A DNA stretch of 64,000 nucleotides from JAGQVA01 sp041391725 (GCA_041391725.1 JAWKNL010000011.1:1-64000), one strand, 5' to 3'. Shown: positions 8,681-17,943, counted from the stretch's first letter. Program-made: numbers and translations. Notes: generated by a model from the sequence alone, not told the origin.

Positions 8681-9073
8681 TCAAATCAGCCAGTTTTCCC
8701 AATCCAGATCAGCAATCATTCGAAAATGGTTTTCATTATTTGTAATCAACTTCAAATCATTTTCTATGGCAATAGCAGCTATCATTACCTCATTATGGCC
8801 AATCGAAACACCGTTCTTTCGTAAAGCCGAAAATATTTGAGCCGCCTTTTTTGCTGCCTTTTGAGTCATAGGGAGAATTTCGTTTAATTCTGCAAAGCGT
8901 TCAAATTTTTCCAATTGTTTTTGAGCGTCTTTAAAATAAAGACCATTCATGATTTCATAATAGGTAACCACACTTAGATTCACAAAGCCAAATTCTATCA
9001 AATACTCATCTAAATGGCTTACTACTGATTTATGATTTCGGAAGTAGAAAGAAATCGTGTCTGTATCCAGCAA
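8681..9073 (-). CDS. vapC: PIN-domain toxin (second copy), doubtful N-terminus
   Basis: A PIN protein with the LDTDTISFY first-Asp motif, SVVTYYEIMNG second motif, IGHNEVMIAAIAI third motif and an ITNNENHF terminal strand, so all acidic positions are present. The natural start should be the ATG at 9085, overlapping the antitoxin stop as ATGA. That reading is ATG AAA TAG, with an amber stop at codon 3. Translation could restart at TTG 9073, which loses only four residues, or the gene may be silenced. The module lies opposite in strand to the first vapBC and between the 110-bp repeats. Confidence 0.75.
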   Translation of the reverse strand: MLDTDTISFYFRNHKSVVSHLDEYLIEFGFVNLSVVTYYEIMNGLYFKDAQKQLEKFERFAELNEILPMTQKAAKKAAQIFSALRKNGVSIGHNEVMIAAIAIENDLKLITNNENHFRMIADLDWENWLI

Positions 9074-9081
9074 TACCTATT

Positions 9082-9327
9082 TCATAATTCTACTTCACGA
9101 CCGAACAACTGATTCCCACTCTCTCGGGCTTCATTTAAAAAATCGTTAAAATCGGACTCAGGCATATCGGACCAACTTCCTGCCAGGGCAAGAATAGCTA
9201 ATCGGTTTTTTTCTTTATGCGAAATGCGATTCCTTAAATTTTCCAGATAAGCATTCACCTCAATGAGGTAGGCCTCTGGAATCAGACTTAAGTTTTTTAA
9301 TACAGATTTATACAATTTTGCTTCCAT
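9082..9327 (-). CDS. Antitoxin of the second VapBC-type module
   Basis: An 81-residue protein starting MEAKLYKSVLKNLSLIPEAY with a C-terminal acidic part (MPESDFNDFLNEARESGNQ) of the kind that wraps PIN toxins. Similar short proteins ending 'SWSDMPE.DF..FL.E' are common partners of PIN toxins in Bacteroidota and Cyanobacteria. Its TGA stop overlaps the ATG of the toxin gene. No DNA-binding motif is obvious, so autoregulation is not certain. Confidence 0.7.
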   Translation of the reverse strand: MEAKLYKSVLKNLSLIPEAYLIEVNAYLENLRNRISHKEKNRLAILALAGSWSDMPESDFNDFLNEARESGNQLFGREVEL

Positions 9328-9346
9328 CTTTTTCTTACAATTTACG

Positions 9347-9457
9347 GATTTTTAGCCACAATAGATCGAAATTGAGAAAAAATCTACCATCTCTCTACAT
9401 CCAAACCTTTTACGCTCCCTCACTTCACCTCCATTCGTTTTATTCCGAGCGGATTTC
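9347..9457. repeat. 110-bp direct repeat, copy B (contains the true dehydrogenase end)
   Basis: Matches 8501-8610 in the same orientation. Its first part copies the vapC stop region (GATTTTTAGCC) although no vapC body precedes it here. Its last part is the genuine end of the aldehyde dehydrogenase gene, with the stop at 9420-9422. The two copies bracket exactly the second vapBC module. Confidence 0.85.
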
Positions 9458-10923
9458 CATCCTTAAGCTCCTCCGGAAGCAGTGCCTGCGGCCAGCTTTG
9501 ATAGGCTACTGGCCGCACAAACCGCCGGATGGCATTGGAACCCACAGACGTAAAACGGCTGTCAGTCGTAGCTGGAAACGGCCCCCCGTGAAACATCGAA
9601 TGACATACCTCTACCCCCGTCGGCACTCCGTTGAAGATCAGCCGCCCCACTTTCTCCCGCAATCCACCTAACAGGTCGGCATGAGCAACCATTTCCTCCG
9701 GCTCACCCATCACTGTTGCCGTAAGTTGTCCCCGGAGTTGGCTCACCACCGTTTGCATCTCTGCATCGTCAGCACATTTTACTACCAGGGTAAACGGGCC
9801 AAATACCTCTTCCTGTAAATGTACATTCGCCAGAAAATCACTCCCCGACACAGAAGCAACTGTGCCACAACCCCGCCATTCATCGCCCGCTTTTTCGGCC
9901 TGCCCTTCGAGGTTTACACCGTTCTGACTGAGCATTTCGCCCCGCCCGGACTCGTACCCGCGATAGATTTTTTCATTGAGCATGGTCGCGGGAGAAATCG
10001 CCTGAATGGCCGCCCCCAGATGCTGAATGAATGTATCGAGATGAGCCCCTGCTTTTCCGATCAGCAGTCCGGGATTGGTGCAAAACTGTCCGGGCACTCC
10101 ATTGTCACCGAACCTGCATACATTTCGGCTACGGCTTTTCCACGTACTGCCAGCGTTTTTTCCAGTAAAATCACGGGGTTGATACTTCCCATTTCCGCAA
10201 AAACAGGTATCGGCTCAGGTCTTGCCGCTGCGGCATCGTACAGAGCTTTTCCCCCACGAAAAGAACCGGTAAACGCCACCGATTTTACCAGCGGATGTTT
10301 TACCAATGTCTGTCCTTCGGGTATCTGTCCATATACCGAAGCAAATACGCCTGCGGGCATACCGGTTTTTTCAGCGGCAGTTTGTATCGCTTTTGCTACC
10401 AGCGCGTGTGTGCCGGGGTGCGACTCGTGGGCCTTGACAATCACCGGATTTCCGGCAGCCAGTGCCGAAGCCGTATCTCCCCGGCAGTGGAAAATGCCAG
10501 CGGGAAGTTACTGGCAGTAAACACCACCACCACCCCCACCGGAACCAACATCTGGCGGATGTCGGGTTTGGGTAGCGGCTGCCTTTCGGGTTGGGCAAAG
10601 TCTATACGTGCATCCACCCACGAACCTTCTGCCACATAGTCGGCAAACATCCGCAACTGCCCCACGGTACGTCCGCGTTCTCCCGTGATACGGCCTTCGG
10701 GTAAACCGGACTCTGCAACCGCTCTTTGAATCAGTTCGTCGCCCAGGGCGAGAATTTCATCGGCAATGGCGCGGAGAAAAGCTGCTTTTTCTTTACCGCT
10801 TTTTTGCCGGTAAATGGCGAAAGCCTGATGTGTTTTTTGCACCAACCGGTCGATTTCTGCGACAGGAGTTGCAGGAAACTCTCCGGGAAGCGGTTGTTGG
10901 GTTGCGGGATTAATAGCGTACAT
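9420..10923 (-). CDS. Alpha-ketoglutarate semialdehyde dehydrogenase-like aldehyde dehydrogenase, two frameshifts
   Basis: Three overlapping open segments join into one protein of about 500 residues of the NADP-dependent KGSADH type. The N-terminus MYAINPATQQPLPGEF is followed by VVFTASNFPLAFSTAGG; the general-base Glu lies in VFAEMGSINPV and the catalytic Cys in PGQFCTNPGLL. The first shift is repaired by one extra G in the G4 run at 10479-10482, the second by one extra G at 10099-10100. The enzyme oxidises 2,5-dioxopentanoate to 2-oxoglutarate, the last step of hydroxyproline, arabinose or glucarate breakdown. It follows a DapA-family lyase by 19 bp on the same strand, which fits such a route. 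The functional state depends on whether the shifts are real. Confidence 0.8.
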
Positions 10924-10942
10924 ATAAAATTGAGTCTAAGGA

Positions 10943-11865
10943 TTAAGCGTGAATAGTTTTCAGATAAGCTTCGACATCCGGGCGGGAGGCGAGGCTGTCC
11001 TGAATGATTTTCCAGACCTGTTCTCTTTCCTCACCTGCGAGTGGCAGCCGGGGTTCGCGGACATACTCTGTACCGAGACCCGTGGCGACTTCTGCGAGTT
11101 TGATGTTTTGCACCAGTTTGGTGGACACATCGAGGTGAAGGAGCGGGAAAAACCAGCGGTAAATTTCGCGGGCTTCGGCGATTTTTCCAGCCTGTACCAG
11201 CCGGTAAATAGCTACTGTTTCGCGGGAAAAGCATTGACCAGTCCGGCGACCCATCCGGTGGCACCGAGAATGATGCTTTCCATGGCGAGGTCATCCACCC
11301 CTGAGAGGATTTTGTAGCGGTCGCCAAAGCGGTTGATCAGGTCGGTGAGGTAACGGACATTGCCGGAGGATTCTTTGATAGCCTGCACATTGGGGTGTTG
11401 GGCGAGGTCGGCAAACATATCCGGCGTGATCATGATATTATAAGCCAGCGGATTGTTATAGATAATGATCGGAAGGTCAACCGATTCTGCCACGCGGTGA
11501 ATATATTGCAGCGTCTCACGGCTATCTGCGGGGTAACGCATAGGCGGGAGCACCATAAGGCCGTCGGCCCCGTTTTCCTGGGAAGTGCGGGCAAAAGCGA
11601 CAGCGTCGCGGGTTGTGCATTCAGCCACGCAAAGGAGGACAGGTACACGACCTGCACTGGCTTTTTTGGCAGTATGGAGGAGCAGTTGTTTTTCCTCAGG
11701 CGTAAGGACGCTGTTTTCGCCAAGAGAACCAGCGACGATAATGCCATCTATTCCGGCCTCAATCTGGGCGTTTAGGTTGAAGGCAAAACCCTCATGGTCA
11801 AGGGATTCGTCGGCGAGGAATTTGGTAGTTACTGCGGGGTAAATTCCGGTCCAGTTTACATTCAT
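10943..11865 (-). CDS. DapA/NAL-family Schiff-base lyase, one frameshift
   Basis: Two overlapping segments form a class I aldolase of about 307 residues: MNVNWTGIYPAVTTKF at the start, IIVAGSLGENSVLT (family GS-x-GE motif), IIIYNNP with the conserved Tyr, and IKESSG with the Schiff-base Lys. One missing C near 11224 shifts the frame after GLVNAFP; restoring it continues RETVAIYRL. Because an aldehyde dehydrogenase of the KGSADH type follows directly, a dehydratase or deaminase delivering ketoglutarate semialdehyde is more likely than lysine biosynthesis. 1-Pyrroline-4-hydroxy-2-carboxylate deaminase and 2-keto-3-deoxy-sugar-acid dehydratase are both possible, and the sequence alone does not decide. 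Confidence 0.82.
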
Positions 11866-12007
11866 AGCAAAAGAATTGTCGGTAAAATTTCGGTAAATTT
11901 AACGACAATGCCTTGTGGTTGCTAGAAATATATTGGCAGAAGGTGGTAGGATTTTAGCAAACTAAAGGTCAACCCGCCGGTGAAAAACGGCTTCCCACAT
12001 TCCTCAT

Positions 12008-12394
12008 TCACTCCGAAACCCGCATCACCTCGATACGGCTTGCCGACAAATAACCTCGCTTCAGGGGCTTTTCCAGTAAGATTCGATTTCCATTCACCGC
12101 AGAAACCCGGCTCCATTCGTATTCGGGACACTCAAAAAAAAGCAAAATATCTCCTGCCCTTAAATTGCCTTTGAGAAAATCTGCTCCGGGAATTTCCATC
12201 GTCAATTCTGTCGCTCCTGCGTCCACATCCTGAATCAGCGTGATACTGCTGCCGTTTTCCCGGATCGTATTCGTATTCGCCAAAAAAAATATACTCAAAA
12301 TCAAACTGGCAAATGCAATTTGAAACAGGCGGTTTTTGATCTGTAATCTATCGGAAATGAGCAATTGGGGGGTTGTGGTTCTTCCGTCCTCCAT
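12008..12394 (-). CDS. Small single-pass membrane protein, unknown
   Basis: A 128-residue open frame with one predicted membrane helix at about residues 27-42 (LFQIAFASLILSIFFLA), a basic N-terminus and an outer beta-rich part with a 'GDILLFFE...RVSAVNGNRILLEKPL' stretch that looks like a small beta-barrel or SH3-like fold. No family is recognised. The reading frame and hydrophobic pattern support a real gene, but no neighbour explains it: it lies between the lyase gene and the divergent hslU. Confidence 0.5.
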   Translation of the reverse strand: MEDGRTTTPQLLISDRLQIKNRLFQIAFASLILSIFFLANTNTIRENGSSITLIQDVDAGATELTMEIPGADFLKGNLRAGDILLFFECPEYEWSRVSAVNGNRILLEKPLKRGYLSASRIEVMRVSE

Positions 12395-12574
12395 AATATA
12401 ATGGGTGTGCCATTTGGTTATTTCCCAAAACTATCTGATTGTCGAAAATTTTTCAAGCCAAAATAAACCGGACTGTTACAGGCCTGAATAAAGCCGTAAT
12501 TTATCCTTTACAGAAATTAGGCTTCATCCCGCAATATTTAGTAATTTTGTTCTCCTAATATTTAGCAACCTTTC

Positions 12575-13960
12575 ATGAAAGAGAGTCTGACACCCGCGAG
12601 AATTGTACAGGAACTGGATAGATACATCATCGGCCAGGCAGATGCCAAAAAATCGGTGGCCATCGCCCTGCGCAACCGCTGGCGCCGCATGAACGCCCGC
12701 GACGAAATCCGTAAAGAGATTATCCCCAATAATATCATGATGATCGGCCCCACCGGTGTGGGAAAAACCGAAATCGCCCGCCGCCTCGCTCAGCTCGCCC
12801 AGGCTCCGTTCATCAAAGTCGAAGCCTCCAAATTTACCGAAGTGGGCTACGTAGGCCGTGATGTTGAAAGCATGGTACGCGACCTCGTCGAGCAGGCAGT
12901 CAATATGGTCAGAGCCGAACAAAAAGCCCAAATCCGCGAAGTTGCCCGAGAAAGTGCCAATGAAAAAATTCTCGATATCCTCATTCCTCCGGTAAAAAAG
13001 AAAACCAAATCCTCGGGCGAATGGGAAAACAATGAAGTGGGCTATCAGTCTGCCTCGCAGTTTTCGGATGAAGAACTGAATGAACGCACCCGCGAAAAGT
13101 TTCGCGAAAAACTCCACCGTGGTGAACTGGAAGACCGCAAAATAGAGGTCGAAATGGTCGTTCCCACGCACAACGTTCAGGTCGTCGGTCCTATGGGAAT
13201 GGAGGGATTTGACGGTCTCCAGGATATGCTGAGCGGCATGGTACCCAAGCAGAAGAAAAAACGAAAAATGACGGTTGCTGAAGCACGCGAATACCTCATC
13301 GACGAGGAAGCTTCCCGCCTGATTGACATGGATAGCGTAACCAAAGAGGCGATTGAAAGAGCCGGAAACAGCGGGATTATCTTTATCGACGAAATCGACA
13401 AAGTGGCGGTCAGCAGCGGACACAGCGGCGGCCCGGATGTGTCCCGGCAGGGCGTACAGCGCGACCTTCTGCCTATCGTTGAAGGTTCGGTAGTGAATAC
13501 CAAACACGGCAGTATCAAAACGGATCACATCCTTTTTATCGCTGCGGGGGCCTTTCATGTGGCCAAACCCTCTGACCTGATCCCCGAGTTGCAGGGGCGT
13601 TTTCCGATACGGGTGGAACTGGATTCACTCACCCAGAATGATTTTGTCAAAATTCTCACCCAGCCACAAAACGCACTCACCCGCCAGTATCAGGCGCTCC
13701 TCGAAAGCGAAGATGTGCAACTCGAATTTGACACCGATTCCATCGACCTGATAGCCGAAATGGCCTTCAGCGTCAATCAGGAGGTTGAAAATATCGGTGC
13801 ACGCAGGCTGCACACCATTATGAGCAACCTGCTCAACGACATACTTTTTGAGGTGCCTGACCTGAATATGGAGACAAAATTTGTCGTTACCCGCAGTTTT
13901 GTAGAAGAAAAATTGGGGGAAATGGTGAAGAAAAAGGATTTGAGTCAGTATATTTTGTAG
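12575..13960 (+). CDS. hslU: ATP-dependent protease ATPase subunit HslU
   Basis: A 461-residue AAA+ unfoldase of normal HslU length. It has the family N-terminus (LTPARIVQELDRYIIGQ), Walker A GPTGVGKT at residues 58-65, the pore loop in GYVGRDVESM, a central I-domain at about 110-240, Walker B GIIFIDEIDK near residue 265, and the conserved C-terminus LSQYIL, whose last residues dock into HslV and activate it. The partner peptidase HslV is not in the window, although it is often adjacent. A cytidine deaminase gene follows after 11 bp on the same strand. Confidence 0.96.
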   Translation: MKESLTPARIVQELDRYIIGQADAKKSVAIALRNRWRRMNARDEIRKEIIPNNIMMIGPTGVGKTEIARRLAQLAQAPFIKVEASKFTEVGYVGRDVESMVRDLVEQAVNMVRAEQKAQIREVARESANEKILDILIPPVKKKTKSSGEWENNEVGYQSASQFSDEELNERTREKFREKLHRGELEDRKIEVEMVVPTHNVQVVGPMGMEGFDGLQDMLSGMVPKQKKKRKMTVAEAREYLIDEEASRLIDMDSVTKEAIERAGNSGIIFIDEIDKVAVSSGHSGGPDVSRQGVQRDLLPIVEGSVVNTKHGSIKTDHILFIAAGAFHVAKPSDLIPELQGRFPIRVELDSLTQNDFVKILTQPQNALTRQYQALLESEDVQLEFDTDSIDLIAEMAFSVNQEVENIGARRLHTIMSNLLNDILFEVPDLNMETKFVVTRSFVEEKLGEMVKKKDLSQYIL

Positions 13961-13971
13961 AAAATAGCTCG

Positions 13972-14454
13972 TTGGAAAAGAAAAAACTGGAGATTACCTA
14001 TACCCAACACGCAGCCGCCGGAGAACTATCTCCCGATGAGGCTGCCCTTCTGGACGCTGCGCTCGCGGCCACAGATCTTGCCTATGCCCCCTTTTCGGGT
14101 TTTCGGGTGGGATGTGCCGTACTCCTCGAAGATGGCTCTGTCGTCACGGGTAATAATCAGGAAAATCGCGCTTACCCTTCAGGTATCTGTGCTGAGCGTG
14201 CGGCCCTTTTTCATATCGGCAGTCTGGGGAAGGGCAAACAAATCCGCAAAATAGCCATTCGCGCCAGAAGCGATAAAAAGCAGATTGATGTGCCAGCCAT
14301 GCCCTGCGGCGGATGCCGCCAGGTAATGGTAGAATATGAACAAATGGCTGGCAAGCCGTTTGTGGTTATTACTCAGGGAGAAAAGGGAAACATCCTCCGG
14401 ATGGAAGGTGTGCAGCAGTCGCTGATGCCTTTTTCTTTTAATATTGATTTCTGA
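13972..14454 (+). CDS. cdd: Cytidine deaminase
   Basis: A 160-residue protein with the zinc-binding motifs of cytidine deaminases: ICAERAALF (Cys ligand and catalytic Glu) and PCGGCRQVM (two Cys ligands), and the substrate loop FSGFRVGCA. It converts cytidine and deoxycytidine to uridine forms in pyrimidine salvage. The start is taken as TTG at 13972, because no ATG is available before the conserved 'TYTQHAAAGELSPDEAALLD' region; the sequence shows no strong Shine-Dalgarno. It probably shares a transcript with hslU. Confidence 0.92.
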   Translation: MEKKKLEITYTQHAAAGELSPDEAALLDAALAATDLAYAPFSGFRVGCAVLLEDGSVVTGNNQENRAYPSGICAERAALFHIGSLGKGKQIRKIAIRARSDKKQIDVPAMPCGGCRQVMVEYEQMAGKPFVVITQGEKGNILRMEGVQQSLMPFSFNIDF

Positions 14455-14488
14455 AAATCACAGACCCGTTGTTAAACAGAATCTGCAG

Positions 14489-14524
14489 TTCTGCCTCACA
14501 ACATGCCTCACAACATGGCTCACA
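14489..14524. repeat. Three 12-bp tandem units
   Basis: Three near-identical units of CATGCCTCACAA (first and third with one change) between cdd and the convergent membrane-protein gene. It may be a replication-slippage product; no function is visible. Confidence 0.5.
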
Positions 14525-14543
14525 ACACTACGGGTTGAGACCA

Positions 14544-15122
14544 CTATGTCCTTTTGGGCAGATTGATTTTTATCTTGCCCTCTCCGGGCTTTTTCTCTCC
14601 CTGGTCTTTTTCGCGCTGGCGTTCCCGTTGTTTTTTCTTTTTCTGCTGGTTGCGTTTCCATTTGTCCACAGCATTATCCTTGACAAATACGTAACGTACC
14701 GATACTGCCGTGTTCAGACCAAAACCATTGCCCTCACCGGAGGTGATATGGGGTTTGAAGTCAGCAGAAATGTTTAGTCCGGCAAGGGTCATCTCTGCGC
14801 CGAGGATGGCATCCACACCGGCAATACCCCCGTTTCCGCTTTGCAGCCCGAAGTGAGGGCCTCCGCCAAAATAAACATTCGCCCTGCGGGCCAGAATACT
14901 CTTATGCCTCCGGGCAAGGAGATGGAGATAGGTTGTATTATTAAAATCATTCTGAAGGATGCCTTCGACCGTCACCTTATTCATCACGCGCTGGTTGACC
15001 GTGAGGCCGTAAGAATTGCCGAGTCGTACACCGGCGGCTGTCAGGTAGGTTTGGGCGAATACACCACTTACCGAGAAGAATAAAACAATGGTTGCGAGCA
15101 AAAATTTATGATAATTATGCAT
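14544..15122 (-). CDS. Putative outer-membrane beta-barrel protein with basic tail
   Basis: A 192-residue protein with a signal peptide (MHNYHKFLLATIVLFFSVSG, cleaved near VFAQ). The mature part has alternating beta strands with Gly and aromatic residues (RANVYFGGGPHFGLQ, GNGFGLNTAVSVRYVF) like small opacity-type barrels. The last 35 residues are extremely rich in Lys, Arg, Gln and Glu, which is unusual for a barrel end and may sit in the periplasm. No family name can be given. The gene lies between convergent cdd and the terminator of the dcw operon. Confidence 0.65.
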   Translation of the reverse strand: MHNYHKFLLATIVLFFSVSGVFAQTYLTAAGVRLGNSYGLTVNQRVMNKVTVEGILQNDFNNTTYLHLLARRHKSILARRANVYFGGGPHFGLQSGNGGIAGVDAILGAEMTLAGLNISADFKPHITSGEGNGFGLNTAVSVRYVFVKDNAVDKWKRNQQKKKKQRERQREKDQGEKKPGEGKIKINLPKRT

Positions 15123-15220
15123 AGTATATTCCGGTTAAAGTACAGAGATAAGACAAAAATTCTTTGCGATGGATGCTTTGGGTGGCCGAATTTACTATTC
15201 GCCATCCAGATTGGGAAGAT

Positions 15221-15253
15221 AAAAAAAATCCCGCTTCCTTAAGAGAAAGCGGG
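15221..15253 (-). terminator. Rho-independent terminator after ftsZ
   Basis: On the minus strand a stem CCCGCTTTC / GAAGCGGG with a short loop is followed by eight T residues, 34 bp after the ftsZ stop. It should end the whole dcw transcript. Confidence 0.88.
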
Positions 15254-15286
15254 AAATGACTGAAAGTATAAGAAAAATCTTGGCTC

Positions 15287-16597
15287 TTAGTCCACATTAT
15301 CGTGGAGGAAAGAGTTATTGTCTTTGAGTTTATACTTTCTTTCGTGGTCTTCATCAATACTTAAACGCGAAAGCTGTGATTTATGCTCCGGCTTCTCGGG
15401 GTCCACAAGAACGCTTTTCCGCAAATACGCAGGCACGGTTTCGAGTCCCTGAAGGCTTTCCGGGTCGTGGAGGTCATAAACCTTGGAATTCAATTTTTTA
15501 ATTCTTTGTTCTCTTTCAATATGATTCAGCCGGCGGAATTCTTTCTCGCGGCGAATAACTTCTTCTTCATCGTAAGCAGGCTGCTGTTTTACAGGCGTTA
15601 CAGTTTTTTCGGCTTCTACTACGGGAATTTGTTTTCTCACTTCTTCGTAGCGGGTAGCGATTACCGTTACGCGGATTTTATCTCCCATAGCCTCATCATA
15701 CACGATACCGTAGATAATATTGGCCTGGTTTCCGGCGCATTCCTGCACGTATTCGACCACCTGGGTGGTTTCGTCCATACGGAGCGATTCTTCGGAAGCA
15801 GTAATATTGACCACAATGCCCCGGGCGCCTTCGACACCGATATTGTCGAGCAGCGGCGAATTGATGGCCATTTCTACGGCCTGCATGGCGCGGCCGTCGC
15901 CTTCGGCAGTGGCGGTTCCCATCAGGGCCTTTCCTCCGTCGCGCATAATGGTGCATACGTCGGCAAAGTCCACGTTGATATAACCTTCGGTAGTGATAAT
16001 CTCCGCGATTCCTTTGGCTGCATTGCAGAGCACCTGATCGGCTTCTTCGAAGGCGCGTTTCATGGTGACATTGGAGCCGAGAATCTTGTGGAGGTTATTG
16101 TTGTCGATCACAATGAGGGTATCAACTACATTCTGAAGGTCACTGATACCAGAGAGCGCCTGCTGAGTACGGCGGGGTCCTTCAAACTTGAAGGGAGTCG
16201 TCACGATACCCACGGTAAGAATGCCCATTTCCTTGGCCATCGCAGCCAGGACAGGAGCTGCTCCCGTACCGGTTCCGCCGCCCATACCTGCGGTGATAAA
16301 TACCATTTTGGTATTTTCCTTGAGGACAGAGCGCACTTCTTCGAGGCTTTCGATGGCAGATTTTTTCCCGATTTCGGGGTTTGCACCTGCACCGAGGCCT
16401 TCGGTCTGGTTTGCCCCCAGCCGTATTTTGGTGGGGATCACACTGTTTTTCAAAGCCTGAAGGTCGGTGTTGCACACGATGAAGTCCACGCCCTCAATGC
16501 CTTTTTCAAACATATTGTTGACCGCATTTCCGCCACCGCCGCCTACACCTACAACCTTTATGATAGAGTTTTGATTTTTCGGAAATTCAAATTGCAT
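15287..16597 (-). CDS. ftsZ: Cell division protein FtsZ
   Basis: A 436-residue tubulin homologue that polymerises into the Z ring. The GTP-binding signature GMGGGTGTGAAP lies at about residues 104-115, the N-terminal nucleotide loop is VVGVGGGGGNAVNNMF, and the T7-loop region contains NVDFADVCTIM. After the globular core (to about 325) comes a charged linker and a conserved terminal motif near VPAYLRK, the probable FtsA-docking peptide, followed by about 40 extra charged residues. That tail past the docking motif is characteristic of Bacteroidota. It is the last gene of the dcw operon, 29 bp after ftsA and followed by a strong terminator. Confidence 0.97.
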   Translation of the reverse strand: MQFEFPKNQNSIIKVVGVGGGGGNAVNNMFEKGIEGVDFIVCNTDLQALKNSVIPTKIRLGANQTEGLGAGANPEIGKKSAIESLEEVRSVLKENTKMVFITAGMGGGTGTGAAPVLAAMAKEMGILTVGIVTTPFKFEGPRRTQQALSGISDLQNVVDTLIVIDNNNLHKILGSNVTMKRAFEEADQVLCNAAKGIAEIITTEGYINVDFADVCTIMRDGGKALMGTATAEGDGRAMQAVEMAINSPLLDNIGVEGARGIVVNITASEESLRMDETTQVVEYVQECAGNQANIIYGIVYDEAMGDKIRVTVIATRYEEVRKQIPVVEAEKTVTPVKQQPAYDEEEVIRREKEFRRLNHIEREQRIKKLNSKVYDLHDPESLQGLETVPAYLRKSVLVDPEKPEHKSQLSRLSIDEDHERKYKLKDNNSFLHDNVD

Positions 16598-16626
16598 GGC
16601 TACTAATTTTGAGTGTTTGTCATTGA

Positions 16627-17943
16627 TTATTCAATAAAATCGCCGGTATTGGTAAGGGTACTTTCAAACCAGGTTTTGACTTTGTCTATAAAGCTGATTC
16701 TGGGACCACCGCTACGCTGCTGATACTGGGAGACAGTTTCGCGGCGCGAGCTGGTGCGTACAGGTTCGTATTCAGAGGACTCCAGGCCCATTACTACAAG
16801 GCCGGTTCCAGTTGCGTACATCGGGAAGTTTACTTCATCTACCAGTCCGCTGGCGAGATGTTCACCGGGAAGGCCGATACGTGTATCAATTCCGGTTACA
16901 AACTCCACACACTGCTTCATATGCTGAAGCTGCGAACCACCGCCGGTAACGACAATCCCTGCCACGAGTTTATCTTCATAACCTGAGTTTTTGATCTCTG
17001 CTGCGATAAACTCCGTGATTTCCTCCATGCGGGACTGGATTACCCTTGCCAGCATGCTTTTATGGATTTCCTTTGCGGGCCGGTCGCGGGGGCCGGGGAT
17101 GCTGATGACTACATCTTCGGTTACTGCGTCTGCCAGCGCACTTCCGTACTGGATTTTGAGCAGTTCCGCATGTTTTTTCATGACTTTGCAGCCATGTTTG
17201 ATGTCTTCAGTAACGATATTTCCACCAAAAGGAATTACTGCGGTATGGCGAATGATATTATTTTCAAATACGGCAATATCCGTAGTTCCGCCGCCGATAT
17301 CTACCAGGCAAACGCCTGCTTCTTTTTCTTCCTGAGTAAGGACGGCAGCACTGGAGGCCAGCGGCTCAAGGATCAGTTCGGCCACTTCCAGTCCGGCTCT
17401 TACCACACATTTGTAGATATTATTGGCTGCGGTAGTCTGGCCTGTGACGATATGGAAGTTGCCTTCCAGCCTGACACCTGACATACCCACTGGATCGACA
17501 ATGCCTGTCTGGGAATCAACCGTATATTCCTGCGGAAGAACATGGATGATCTCGGTACCCGGCTGGGTAGCAATTTTAAACATATCGGTATGGAGACGGC
17601 TAACATCCTCCTGTGTGATTTCAAAATCGGGGTTGTTGAGGGTAATGATGCCTTTGTGCTGCATGCTGCGTACATGCTCACCGGCAATTCCCACGTGAAC
17701 CACTTCAATTTTGATTCCTGATTGTTTTTCCGCTTCGGAGATTGCTTCACGAATCGCCTGAACCGTTTTTTCGATGTTGACCACAACACCACGGCTTACG
17801 CCGTCGGAATGGGCTTTACCCAGACCCAGGATGTTGATTTTGCCAAACTCATTGCGCTTGCCGACAATCGCACAGATTTTCGTTGTGCCGATGTCAAGGC
17901 CGACGACGATTTTTTCTGTTGACATTCCTTTTTCTGAAGACAT
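16627..17943 (-). CDS. ftsA: Cell division protein FtsA
   Basis: A 438-residue actin-family ATPase tethering FtsZ to the membrane. Phosphate-1 loop VGLDIGTTKICAIVG lies near residues 13-27; CLVDIGGGTTDIAVF (phosphate-2) and VVTGGGSQLQHM (adenosine motif) are also present. The C-terminal KVKTWFESTL is a likely amphipathic membrane helix. The start could also be the internal Met at codon 7 (MSTEK). It lies between ftsQ and ftsZ, as in most bacteria. Confidence 0.96.
   Translation of the reverse strand: MSSEKGMSTEKIVVGLDIGTTKICAIVGKRNEFGKINILGLGKAHSDGVSRGVVVNIEKTVQAIREAISEAEKQSGIKIEVVHVGIAGEHVRSMQHKGIITLNNPDFEITQEDVSRLHTDMFKIATQPGTEIIHVLPQEYTVDSQTGIVDPVGMSGVRLEGNFHIVTGQTTAANNIYKCVVRAGLEVAELILEPLASSAAVLTQEEKEAGVCLVDIGGGTTDIAVFENNIIRHTAVIPFGGNIVTEDIKHGCKVMKKHAELLKIQYGSALADAVTEDVVISIPGPRDRPAKEIHKSMLARVIQSRMEEITEFIAAEIKNSGYEDKLVAGIVVTGGGSQLQHMKQCVEFVTGIDTRIGLPGEHLASGLVDEVNFPMYATGTGLVVMGLESSEYEPVRTSSRRETVSQYQQRSGGPRISFIDKVKTWFESTLTNTGDFIE

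Noticed and set aside
12524..13558. 344-codon frame antisense to hslU
   Set aside because: Overlaps the conserved HslU core and has no signal, RBS or family resemblance.
15383..16606. Open frame of 407 codons on the plus strand through ftsZ
   Set aside because: It is fully antisense to an intact FtsZ and shows no domain; His/Phe/Gly-rich composition is typical of a shadow frame.
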